Shown here: positions 44,982 to 52,732 of the stretch, piece after piece
Layout: each line of letters opens with the position of its first letter
How positions within the stretch are numbered: the stretch's first letter is position 1
Source of the DNA: SIG78 sp036677805
GTDB lineage: Bacteria > Verrucomicrobiota > Lentisphaeria > Victivallales > Victivallaceae
Direction of reading: 5' to 3'
DNA length: 64,000 nt
NCBI GenBank assembly: GCA_036677805.1
Contig: JAVBVS010000029.1
Coordinates: 124,001 to 188,000 of the forward strand
Notes under the pieces: model-generated
Databases searched by the model: none
What the model saw: only the letters and a program-made list of their open reading frames with translations
Told to the model about the DNA's origin: nothing
Position numbers and translations under genes: made by a program

Positions 44982-44996
44982 AAAGTATTCTACTTT
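44982..44996. promoter_or_regulatory. 15-bp inverted repeat, possible operator
   Basis: AAAGTA-TTC-TACTTT is a perfect 6-3-6 inverted repeat, 35 bp upstream of the -35 box of the regulator gene; AGTATT also recurs as a direct repeat 12 bp away. I found no second copy before the pseudopilin 2 operon. Confidence 0.35.
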
Positions 44997-45143
44997 AAAA
45001 ACTGACCGGGACAAGAATAGATATCACCTGGTCATCAAACTGTTATCCTTGTTTTTACCATTTGCATAAAATATTTTCGTATGGCAATCGGTTGTCGGTG
45101 GTACCGACAAGAAGAAAGATGTGCCGAGATCGAATCACCCTAT

Positions 45144-45184
45144 AAAAAAACCCCGGCAAGTCATGATGACTTGCCGGGGTTTTT
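45144..45184. terminator. Strong bidirectional terminator after the GH42-like operon
   Basis: CCCCGGCAAGTCAT-G-ATGACTTGCCGGGG is a perfect 14-bp inverted repeat flanked by seven As and by TTTTT, so it can terminate in both directions. It lies about 15 bp past the stop of the 1178-residue protein gene. Confidence 0.92.
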
Positions 45185-45199
45185 CGTTTTATTCTGGGT

Positions 45200-48100
45200 T
45201 TACGGAAAACGCAACTTGAACAAGCGCGCATCGCCGGGAACCGCGTCAAAGCCGAACCGGTTCCCATCCAAGGCGATGTCTTCACCACTGAAGGCATCGG
45301 CCACGCCCGCCGGAGTCTTGCCCGGCACCGTCACCGTGCGGCGGCCGGGGCCGTCAGTGGCGATCACGCCCAGATAGACGCCGTCGAAAACCACCCGGTC
45401 GGCCCGGTCGATCACCGGCGCGACTCCGGCCCGAGCGAACGCCTCCCGCAACAGCTTGCCGGAAGGATCGTGAACCGGCAGATAGACACTGGTTCCCGGA
45501 CCGATCTTTTTCCACGCCGCCGCGACCGCGTTGGCGCCGGGATAGCTTCCCAGCGAGCGGACATCCTTGCCGGCAACCCCGAACGTCTCGGCCAGATTCA
45601 TGCCGGGATAACCGATCATGCGCCCGTCGCCGGTGCGGTATTGGAGCGGCGTCCCCGCCGGCAACTGCCGGAAACCGAACCCGGTCAGCGCGCTCATGCC
45701 ATCGAGACCGCCCTTCTGACCATAGCCGGGAGCATAAATCCAGACCGCCGTCTTGCCCGCGGCATAGACGTTCGACTTCAGAAATTCCGCCAGTTTGGGA
45801 TTGGCGCGCCAGGCATTGGGAAACACCAGAACCGAATAGGGCGCAAGGTCGAGATCGTACAAATCCTCCAACTCGTAAATATCGTACGGCACGCCCGAAA
45901 CCGCCACCATGCGCTGGGCCTCCGCCGCCAATATCCACGGTCGGTTGCCGCCCCAGCGGCCGTCGCTCAGGCTTACGCCGTCGAAGCATTTTTCATCGAA
46001 AAACATCGCCATCGGCGGCTGATAAGTGACCGGCACGGTATTGGCAGCACGGTAGATTTCGTGCATCTTGCGGAAATCTTCGCAGAAATAGGGATTGTCA
46101 TACCAGCCGCCGCCCAGTTCATAGAACCAGATCGCCTCGCGTTTGGCCAGCGCATAGATGAATTCCCGGCGATTTTCCCGGAGCGACGCCTCGGCATGGA
46201 AAGTGACCGCGTGGTCGTCCACCAGCGTCAGATAGCTGCGGTTGTCGGCTTCCTGAAGCCAGACCACGCCGTGTTTGCGATAGCTCGATTCGACGCTGCC
46301 GGTGCCGGAGATGTCGCCGGGCTTGCGCCAGACATAGCTGACCGGAGAGGCCATGACATCGACTTTGCCGGCGTCAAGCAGCCGCGACAGGTCGTATTGC
46401 GAAGTCGGCGCCGGATTGGCGCTGATATGATCGAGCGTCATCAGATAGCCGAAGTAGAGCACCCGCAGTTTGTCCGGCGCGGCGGCGTGAATCGCATCCA
46501 TCACCGCTATAATCGCATCGACCGTGGCGCGCGACACCGCGCGATTGTAATCCATCACATCCTGCCGTTCCGGCGGCAGAAAGTAGCCCGTGGCCAGCTG
46601 GCGCTGTTTCTGTTCCGGAATCGCGGCGGAATCGAAGGTCACCTCGGAATTGTTCCAGGCAGCACGCAGTTTTTCAATATCGTTGCCATATTTTTCCTTG
46701 AGATAGCCCCGGAAATAGTCACGCATCGGGTCGCTGTAGTCGGGGTAGCAGTTGTGCTTGCAGGCGATCACCCACTCCGGTCCCCGGAGATTGCAGGGCA
46801 TATAGCCCGCGATCGCCCCGGCAAACCAGCTTTTTTCAATATGATCGATCACCTCGCGCAGCTTGGCGGTGGTTTCCCGCTTCCATTTGGCGCTGGCCGG
46901 CGAGGCGAAGACACCGTCGGCGCCGGTGGTCTGGCCGTCGGCGAATTTGACCAGCTCCCCGGGATTGGCCTGGGTCCACCACGGCGGCGGCGTAATCCGC
47001 ATTTCGATGATGATTTTTGCGGCGGGATTGCTTTGCAGCAATTCCCGGACGGCATGTTCCAAACCGTCGTAATCGACCGTGCCGTCGGCGCGCCACGCCT
47101 CGAAACTGAATTCCCACGACAAGCGGAAGAGATTGAAATCGGCGGACTTTGAAGTCCGGTATGACGCCGTCCGGTCGCCGCGCCAGCGAACGCCGAAAAT
47201 CACCGGGTCGGCGATCCTGCCGTTGATTTCGATACGCGGATAATTGAGTTCATGGTTGATTCTGGCGACGGTCTTGCCTTGTTCGAAAGTCTTTTCGTCA
47301 AAGATCGAGACCGGGCCCGGTTCCGGAGGCGCGGTCAGGTATTTGACATAACTGCCCCACGGTCCGGCCGGCGGCTTGGCGATGCTCTGCGCGGGAACCC
47401 AGCCCGACCGGGCCGCTTCCGGCGGTTCGATCCGCCGCCAGTTTTCTCCGGGATCGGAAGTCCGGCACAACCAGGAGGCGTCGCTCGCAATATACTGCTC
47501 TTTGCCGTCGGTTCCGACCAGCTTGAGTTCGCACAGCAAACCCGCCGCGCTGCTGCCGTTGACTCCGTTGGCGGTAATCACGTTTTTGCCGGGTTTCAAG
47601 TATTTCAGCACATCGGCGAATTGAGGCGAAGACCAGTTGTTGTTGTTGGCCACGCGATTGTTGTTGACTTCAAGGGTAAACGCGTCGTCGCAGGTGCCCT
47701 GAATGAAAGCGGCGGCAAGCCGTGACGGATCGTCCACCGTGAATTCCCTGCGAAACCAGCACTGCTGATGATCCTTCGCGCCCTCCGGCGTCCAGATCCA
47801 TTCGGCCTGCCACGAAACCGCGCCGCCCTCATCCTCGACCAGTGCATCGGCCACCCGGCCCGGGGCGGAAAATTCGATCGCCAGTTCGCCGCGGAACGCG
47901 GTTTCCGGCACCACATACTCCGCCGTATACAGGGTAAAATCTTTTTCGGCGCCGCCGGCGGTGAATGCGGTTTCCGCCGCCACCTTGCCCGAGCGGTCGA
48001 AAATCCGGATCGCCGCCTGTGGCAATGCTCCGGCAGCATAAAACGACGCCCGGTATCGGTTGCCCGGCCTCAGCGAATCGAGCGCGGTCGAGAGCGTTCC

Positions 48101-48736
48101 GCCCGGCACTTCGCATACCGGCAGGCCGAGAGCCGATTCATTCTTCAGCTTCGTCCCGGCGGGAACATTCCAGAACAATGGCTTACCGGCCTTGTCACGC
48201 AGCAGAAACGCGCCATTGAGCAGCGTATCCTGGCCCCGGCGGAACGCCATCGCCTGAATGGTCGCATCCGAACCTTCGCCGGAGTTGGCAAAGGCGATGC
48301 ACATCGTTTTGACCCCACCCGCCTTCCAGCGCGGAATTTTGTTTAATTCCAGAATCTTGCGTTCCGGATAAAAACGGTCGTTCGCGGTCCAGCTGTCGCT
48401 CAACCGGCGCGAGGCGTCGTAACCGTGCTCGTCCTGTCCATAGACGTAAACGCCGAACAGCATGCCTCGTCCCCGGTGATAAATTTCCAGATACCCGGCT
48501 CGAGCCGGATCGAGCTGAATCTGTTGCAGCCACAACCGGTGATCCCTGTCGTCGATCCGAAAATGAAACCCCTCCGGCGTCGGCTCTCCCAATGGTCCGA
48601 AATCATGACTCCAGCGGTTTGCGCCCGACTGCGTCCATACCGTCGGGACCGAAAAATCCCAGCTCTGCGGTGCGGCGCAACACCACAGTGCCGCCACTCC
48701 CGCCGTCAGCAATACACTTAATTTTTGACCGAACAC
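45200..48736 (-). CDS. Secreted GH42-like multidomain glycosidase-type protein (1178 aa)
   Basis: Domains in order are a signal peptide (about 1-22), two beta-sandwiches, a rhamnosidase N-terminal-like jelly roll (about 305-430; FIQGTCDDAFTLEVNNNRV), a GH42-like TIM barrel (about 510-900) and a Rossmann-like C-terminal domain. Barrel features are TPPPWWTQANPGELVKFADG, PCNLRGPEWVIACKHN (candidate acid Glu), GYLKEKYGNDIEKLRAAWN, typical of GH42, and VVWLQEADNRSY (candidate nucleophile Glu). The GTG start at 48736 has GAGGAG upstream and overlaps the GH78-like gene by 19 bp. It is a paralogue of the 31378-34977 protein. Beta-galactosidase-like activity is a guess. Confidence 0.78.
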   Translation of the reverse strand: MFGQKLSVLLTAGVAALWCCAAPQSWDFSVPTVWTQSGANRWSHDFGPLGEPTPEGFHFRIDDRDHRLWLQQIQLDPARAGYLEIYHRGRGMLFGVYVYGQDEHGYDASRRLSDSWTANDRFYPERKILELNKIPRWKAGGVKTMCIAFANSGEGSDATIQAMAFRRGQDTLLNGAFLLRDKAGKPLFWNVPAGTKLKNESALGLPVCEVPGGTLSTALDSLRPGNRYRASFYAAGALPQAAIRIFDRSGKVAAETAFTAGGAEKDFTLYTAEYVVPETAFRGELAIEFSAPGRVADALVEDEGGAVSWQAEWIWTPEGAKDHQQCWFRREFTVDDPSRLAAAFIQGTCDDAFTLEVNNNRVANNNNWSSPQFADVLKYLKPGKNVITANGVNGSSAAGLLCELKLVGTDGKEQYIASDASWLCRTSDPGENWRRIEPPEAARSGWVPAQSIAKPPAGPWGSYVKYLTAPPEPGPVSIFDEKTFEQGKTVARINHELNYPRIEINGRIADPVIFGVRWRGDRTASYRTSKSADFNLFRLSWEFSFEAWRADGTVDYDGLEHAVRELLQSNPAAKIIIEMRITPPPWWTQANPGELVKFADGQTTGADGVFASPASAKWKRETTAKLREVIDHIEKSWFAGAIAGYMPCNLRGPEWVIACKHNCYPDYSDPMRDYFRGYLKEKYGNDIEKLRAAWNNSEVTFDSAAIPEQKQRQLATGYFLPPERQDVMDYNRAVSRATVDAIIAVMDAIHAAAPDKLRVLYFGYLMTLDHISANPAPTSQYDLSRLLDAGKVDVMASPVSYVWRKPGDISGTGSVESSYRKHGVVWLQEADNRSYLTLVDDHAVTFHAEASLRENRREFIYALAKREAIWFYELGGGWYDNPYFCEDFRKMHEIYRAANTVPVTYQPPMAMFFDEKCFDGVSLSDGRWGGNRPWILAAEAQRMVAVSGVPYDIYELEDLYDLDLAPYSVLVFPNAWRANPKLAEFLKSNVYAAGKTAVWIYAPGYGQKGGLDGMSALTGFGFRQLPAGTPLQYRTGDGRMIGYPGMNLAETFGVAGKDVRSLGSYPGANAVAAAWKKIGPGTSVYLPVHDPSGKLLREAFARAGVAPVIDRADRVVFDGVYLGVIATDGPGRRTVTVPGKTPAGVADAFSGEDIALDGNRFGFDAVPGDARLFKLRFP

Positions 48737-50301
48737 AACGGTTTCTCCTCTTCGTTCTTGTGCGCATACAGACTGCGCAGGAAATATCCGGGGATACAGC
48801 TCCAGGCATGACAGGCGCTGTTCATCAGGGGATCGCCGTAACTCGAAAAGAGCGGCGTTTCCGGCACATAAACTTCCCAGAAGGTATCCGCACCGCGATC
48901 GACCATGCCGCCCCAGTATTCCAGAATGAACGCCCGAACCTTCTCATATTCGCCGAGCGCCCATCCCGCTTCCAGCACCGTGCTCCAGAGAAAGGGCGTA
49001 ACCGGGCGGATCGCTTCCGGGTCGCTCCACACCGCCTGCCACATGGCATGCGCCTGTTCTTCGGTCGGCACTCCGGCCAGAATCAGCCATGCCTGCGTCG
49101 CCCAGGCAAACTGCCGCTCCGGCCCGTCGGAAAGCATCAGCTTACGCTCCGGGTCCCAGCAGCGACGGCGAATCGCCAGACTCAACTGCTCGGCCTCCGC
49201 CAGCAATGCCTCATAAGGCAGTTTCAACGCGCGCAACAGCGCCGCCGTTTCCCGGAGCGAGTAAATATAGACGCCCAACGCCGCCGTTTCCCGCTTCAAC
49301 TTCGGAACATGGTCGATAAACAACCACCAGTCCGACTTTGAATGGAGCACCCCCTCCGTATCAATCTGCTTCCGGAATATCTCCTGCTGGCGCAACGCCA
49401 CCGGCAACAGCTCCCGGCAGAACGCCTCGTTGCCCGAAAAGGCGAGATGATCGCGCAGCATCGGGCCCAGCAGCAACGCATAGGTCATCACATTGCAACT
49501 TCTGGCCTCTCCCCCGTCCCAAACCAGCACGGCTCCCGGTATCAGCCCCTCACTGTCGGCTTTGCCGCAGATCATATAAAGCGAGCGTTCGATCAGGCCG
49601 AAATGGCGGAAGGTGAACGCATTGACCTTGGCTTGGAGCCACATGTCCCCCAGCCAGAGCCGCCGGTCGCGTTTGGGTCCGTCTTCGAAGACCTGCTGCA
49701 TGCAGCCGCGCATGGTCTCCAACGACACCCGGTCGATGGCGCGCTCCCGTACAGAAAGATTTTCCGGCGGCGGCAGCGAATTCCCGGCACTGGTCTCATC
49801 GACCACGCGCAGCTGTTTGATCCGGGTTCGATAACTCGGCGCGCCGGTGGTAATTTCCAGATAGCGGAAAGCGTAACGCCGCTCCAGCCGCATCATGGCA
49901 CATGGCGCCGTATCGAAAATCCGGAGATATTGCTGAAGCCAGCTGCCGTCGAGGTGTCCGTGATAAGTGGCGAAATCGGTCGCCAGTTCATATGGCGTTT
50001 CGGCAAACTTCAAATCCAGCCGCAACGGGGAGTCGATCGGTCTATCCACCTCCAGCTCCAGCTCCACGTAACCGACCAGATGCCGTCCGAAATCCAGCCG
50101 GATGGTCCGGGTCTGGAACCACCGGTTGAGGCTCTCGTCCGCCGGGCCCGCGTCACGCACCGCGATTCCCTGCCAAGCCGCGGCGTTCGGCTCCATTTCG
50201 ATCTGCCGCATCGGATGTACCGTCGTGCGGTGGATATCCGGCCGCATGTGCTCGGCCCGTTCCACCCAGTCCGCCTGACGAGCATAAAAGGACTCATTCA
50301 T
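48718..50301 (-). CDS. Short GH78-like alpha-L-rhamnosidase family protein
   Basis: This is a 527-residue protein containing a small beta-sandwich (about 50-175; IRLDFGRHLVGYVELELEV) and a six-hairpin barrel. The motif equivalent to DCPQRDERxGWLGD reads DGPKRDRRLWLGDMWL, so the canonical Glu is missing. The distal Glu is kept (DTFWEVYVPETPLF). It belongs to the divergent DGxKRDRxxWxGD subgroup often annotated as rhamnosidase. No signal peptide is visible, so it may act in the cytoplasm. It starts directly after the lipoprotein stop (TAA-ATG) and overlaps the GH42-like gene. Confidence 0.8.
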   Translation of the reverse strand: MNESFYARQADWVERAEHMRPDIHRTTVHPMRQIEMEPNAAAWQGIAVRDAGPADESLNRWFQTRTIRLDFGRHLVGYVELELEVDRPIDSPLRLDLKFAETPYELATDFATYHGHLDGSWLQQYLRIFDTAPCAMMRLERRYAFRYLEITTGAPSYRTRIKQLRVVDETSAGNSLPPPENLSVRERAIDRVSLETMRGCMQQVFEDGPKRDRRLWLGDMWLQAKVNAFTFRHFGLIERSLYMICGKADSEGLIPGAVLVWDGGEARSCNVMTYALLLGPMLRDHLAFSGNEAFCRELLPVALRQQEIFRKQIDTEGVLHSKSDWWLFIDHVPKLKRETAALGVYIYSLRETAALLRALKLPYEALLAEAEQLSLAIRRRCWDPERKLMLSDGPERQFAWATQAWLILAGVPTEEQAHAMWQAVWSDPEAIRPVTPFLWSTVLEAGWALGEYEKVRAFILEYWGGMVDRGADTFWEVYVPETPLFSSYGDPLMNSACHAWSCIPGYFLRSLYAHKNEEEKPLCSVKN

Positions 50302-50613
50302 TTACTTGATTCCGTCCGCTTTCGCAATGATTTCCCGCGCGGTCAGTCCGTCGAGTTCCATCAGGGCGAAGGCGCGCGCCTCGCCGGGATTGTTGATTCT
50401 GGTCAGATAATCTTTGATGCTCGCATCCAATATTTTGGCGACGGCCGCATCGAATTTCGCTTTTTCGTCCGCCGTCATTTTCGCGGTGACCTCGGCATAA
50501 GAAGATTGGTACTGCGCTGCGTTCGGAGCGAGGATTACCGGCCCTTTGCCGCAGCCGCCGGCCAGCGTCAGCAGCAACACCGCCGCCAGGCCGCATGTCC
50601 ACAATGACTTCAT
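50302..50613 (-). CDS. Small putative lipoprotein
   Basis: This is a 103-residue protein. MKSLWTCGLAAVLLLTLAGGCGKG is a signal sequence with a lipobox-like LAGGC, so Cys would be lipidated and the protein anchored in a membrane. The remainder is mostly helical and charged (AEVTAKMTADEKAKFDAAVAKI, DGLTAREIIAKADG). AAGGAT precedes the ATG at 50613; an upstream open stretch in this frame lies inside the pseudopilin gene. It sits between pseudopilin 3 (13 bp) and the GH78-like gene (0 bp). I recognise no family. Confidence 0.7.
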   Translation of the reverse strand: MKSLWTCGLAAVLLLTLAGGCGKGPVILAPNAAQYQSSYAEVTAKMTADEKAKFDAAVAKILDASIKDYLTRINNPGEARAFALMELDGLTAREIIAKADGIK

Positions 50614-50626
50614 GATCGGGATATCC

Positions 50627-51346
50627 TTAATTGTCCTTGTCGTCGTAAAGGCCGACGAAGCGATTGTAATAGATGGCGAAGGTATCCTGCGACGGCGACA
50701 TGGTCTTGCCCAGCACATGGCCGCCGAAAAAGAGGATATTGACGATGCCCGGATGATTGAATTCCGCCGTCGCATTGTTCCCGGCATAGGAATTGCGTCC
50801 CAGCGATTTGGAGAAGTCCCACCAGAAGCACATGCCGGGCTTGTCGCGGCCGACGATCGCGCGGGTATTTTCCGCTGCGATACTGAACGCCCCGAAGCCC
50901 GCGGTACTCGAATCGGTACCGCTCAAATAAGCATAGAAATAGGAAATATAACTGCCGGAAACGCTTTCGAGCTTGTCATTGAAGTTGGCGGTGTCGCTCG
51001 GGCATTTGAAATACATCGTTTTGTCTGCCAGCGTCATCGCGGCGCCATTATTGGAATTGCCGAAATAACCGCCATTGAACAGCAGGCTCGGCGCCGTCCG
51101 GTTGTCCGCCAATACCGAGGTAATCAGATTGTACGACCGATTCGGACAGACATTGGCCATGGAATCCTTATTGACGGTGGAGTAGAGCATTTCGGCGAGG
51201 CCGATCTGCTTGAGCTGATTGACGCAGTTGGCGCTGCGGGCGCGTTCGCGCGCCGCCGACAAGGCCGGCAGCAGCATCGCCGCCAGAATGGCGATGATCG
51301 CGATCACAACCAGGAGCTCAATAAGCGTAAATACACATTTCTTCAT
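50627..51346 (-). CDS. Pseudopilin-like protein 3
   Basis: This is a 239-residue protein with the shared N-terminus after a five-residue leader MKKCV (Val at -1), then FTLIELLVVIAIIAILAAM and LLPALSAARERAR. Conserved Cys in SANCVNQLKQ and CP motif in YFKCPSDTANF are present. The C-terminus has FFGGHVLG in place of DGHVE. GGAGAGAAG precedes the ATG. It is the first gene of a four-gene operon: pseudopilin, lipoprotein, GH78-like, GH42-like. A near-consensus promoter precedes it. Confidence 0.87.
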   Translation of the reverse strand: MKKCVFTLIELLVVIAIIAILAAMLLPALSAARERARSANCVNQLKQIGLAEMLYSTVNKDSMANVCPNRSYNLITSVLADNRTAPSLLFNGGYFGNSNNGAAMTLADKTMYFKCPSDTANFNDKLESVSGSYISYFYAYLSGTDSSTAGFGAFSIAAENTRAIVGRDKPGMCFWWDFSKSLGRNSYAGNNATAEFNHPGIVNILFFGGHVLGKTMSPSQDTFAIYYNRFVGLYDDKDN

Positions 51347-51418
51347 TTCTTCTCTCCATGTTTGCTCGTTTCTCGGTTTTGCAATTCATTTGGGGAATTC
51401 CATTCTGCAACACCCCAT

Positions 51419-51447
51419 ATTATACTATGAAAACAATCGGGGTGCAA
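51419..51447 (-). promoter_or_regulatory. Sigma70 promoter of the pseudopilin 3 operon
   Basis: On the minus strand TTGCAC, a 17-bp spacer and a perfect TATAAT lie about 70 bp upstream of pseudopilin 3. Confidence 0.7.
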
Positions 51448-51448
51448 T

Positions 51449-51468
51449 AAGTTTTCTTTCAAAAACTT
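51449..51468. promoter_or_regulatory. Inverted repeat next to the pseudopilin 3 promoter
   Basis: AAGTTTT-CTTTCA-AAAACTT (7-6-7) abuts the -35 box of the pseudopilin 3 promoter on its upstream side. It could be an activator or repressor site, perhaps for the divergent AraC protein. Confidence 0.35.
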
Positions 51469-51530
51469 GGATTATCGTATCAAATTGATATTTTCTTCGG
51501 ACACTGTCCGGGGATTTCCGACTATCCGAT

Positions 51531-51559
51531 TTGACAACCTCCGGTTCCGGCATTATATT
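51531..51559 (+). promoter_or_regulatory. Sigma70 promoter of araC-family gene 2
   Basis: A perfect TTGACA at 51531, a 17-bp spacer and TATATT end only 10 bp before the ATG at 51570. The transcript start would lie 3-5 nt before that ATG. Confidence 0.75.
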
Positions 51560-51569
51560 CATCCTCATC

Positions 51570-52520
51570 ATGAAGCGATTAAGACCCAATCCCCGGGATT
51601 ATCCCACCAAATCCGTCCGCACCATGCCGCGGAAAAACGTCTTTCCCGAGCCGGGTTTTCCACTCGGGGTCTTTCCCAGTCTGAATCAGGGTTTGCTGGA
51701 TTATCATGTCCACGAGGATTTCACCGAACTGGTGCTGGTGACCGAAGGCTCGGGCGTACACGAAATCGCCGGACAGAGTTATCCGATCATTGCCGGCGAC
51801 GTCTTTCTGGTGCTGGGCGATCTGGTGCATTGCTATTCGGAAGGCTTCGGGCTGGCTATCGTCAACGTGATTTTCAACTGGGAGGAACTCGGACTGCCGC
51901 AATTCGACGTCGGCGAACTGGCTGCCTTCCAAAGTCTTTTCGTGATCGACCCGGTCAATACCGACCCCGACCGCTTCGACCATCGCTTCCGGCTGGAAAC
52001 CGACGATTTCAATACCGTACTCCATCTGGTCAATGAACTCGACGATCTGCTGAACCGCCATCCCGCGCGGCCCGGCCGGCACTTTCTCGCACTCTCGCGC
52101 TTCATGGAGCTGATTGCACGGCTATTGGAAGCATACGAACGCACCGCGGATTCCGGCGTCACCGCCGGGATTCCGCATCGGCTCGGCGCGCTGGTCGGGA
52201 TGCTGGAGAAAAATTATGCGGAAAATATCACCGTCGAAACCATGTGCCGCCAGACCGGCATGTCCTACGCCAGTCTGTTCCGCCATTTCCGGCATTACTA
52301 CAACGACACGCCGGTCAACTACCTGATCGGCCAGCGCCTGCGCCGCGCCGAAGAGCTGTTGCGCAAACGTCCGGAGCTTGCCGTCGGCGAGATCGCGCTG
52401 GCGGCCGGCTTCGGCGACAGCGCCTACTTCTCGCGCAAATTCAGTGAACATTATGGCCTCGCGCCCTCCGCCTATCGCCGCGAACACGGCAATTCCGGCG
52501 CCGCCGCCGACCGTGTCTGA
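51570..52520 (+). CDS. AraC-family transcriptional regulator 2
   Basis: This is a 316-residue protein if started at the ATG at 51570. The cupin (YHVHEDFTELVLVTEGSGVHEIAG, AGDVFLVLGDLVHCY) and two C-terminal HTHs (ITVETMCRQTGMSYASLFRHFRHY; LAVGEIALAAGFGDSAYFSRKFSEHYG) identify the family. The start is odd: the promoter leaves a leader of only a few nucleotides and no ribosome-binding site, so either the message is nearly leaderless or translation starts at Met19 (51624), which also lacks a clear site. It is divergent from the pseudopilin 3 operon, its most likely target. Confidence 0.88.
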   Translation: MKRLRPNPRDYPTKSVRTMPRKNVFPEPGFPLGVFPSLNQGLLDYHVHEDFTELVLVTEGSGVHEIAGQSYPIIAGDVFLVLGDLVHCYSEGFGLAIVNVIFNWEELGLPQFDVGELAAFQSLFVIDPVNTDPDRFDHRFRLETDDFNTVLHLVNELDDLLNRHPARPGRHFLALSRFMELIARLLEAYERTADSGVTAGIPHRLGALVGMLEKNYAENITVETMCRQTGMSYASLFRHFRHYYNDTPVNYLIGQRLRRAEELLRKRPELAVGEIALAAGFGDSAYFSRKFSEHYGLAPSAYRREHGNSGAAADRV

Positions 52521-52657
52521 ATCGCGCCGCAGCCGCCTCTGGCGCGATTCCATTCCACCCTCCCGCCATGCGTCCGCCGCTTCGGCAAAAAATGCCCTGC
52601 CTCCGATGCCGCTGTCGGAAAAAATCGAAAAAAATCAGATTTTCCCGCATTCCAGAC

Positions 52658-52707
52658 TTGACAAACCGGAAAAAATCTGGTATAATTAATCATGCTGAAT
52701 CGATTCA
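52658..52707 (+). promoter_or_regulatory. Consensus promoter and operator of the LacI-family gene
   Basis: TTGACA, a 17-bp spacer and TATAAT form a perfect sigma70 consensus, followed 9 bp later by the perfect palindrome TGAATCGATTCA (52696-52707), which covers the transcription start region. The identical palindrome recurs after the gene at 53837-53848. The position is ideal for autorepression by the encoded LacI protein. Confidence 0.85.
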
Positions 52708-52732
52708 CGGAAGTTTTCATCCAAGGTTCCCC

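Larger units (their letters stand above)
44882..45199. other. AT-rich intergenic region upstream of GntR/LacI regulator 1
   Basis: These 318 bp hold, from the regulator outward, its promoter, a 15-bp inverted repeat and the terminator of the next operon. Apart from these I see no gene. The stretch at about 44,900-45,000 is far more AT-rich than the neighbouring coding sequence. Confidence 0.7.

Noticed and set aside
45470..47152. Plus-strand open frame of 560 codons
   Set aside because: Antisense to the GH42-like gene, whose barrel motifs and start site are clear.
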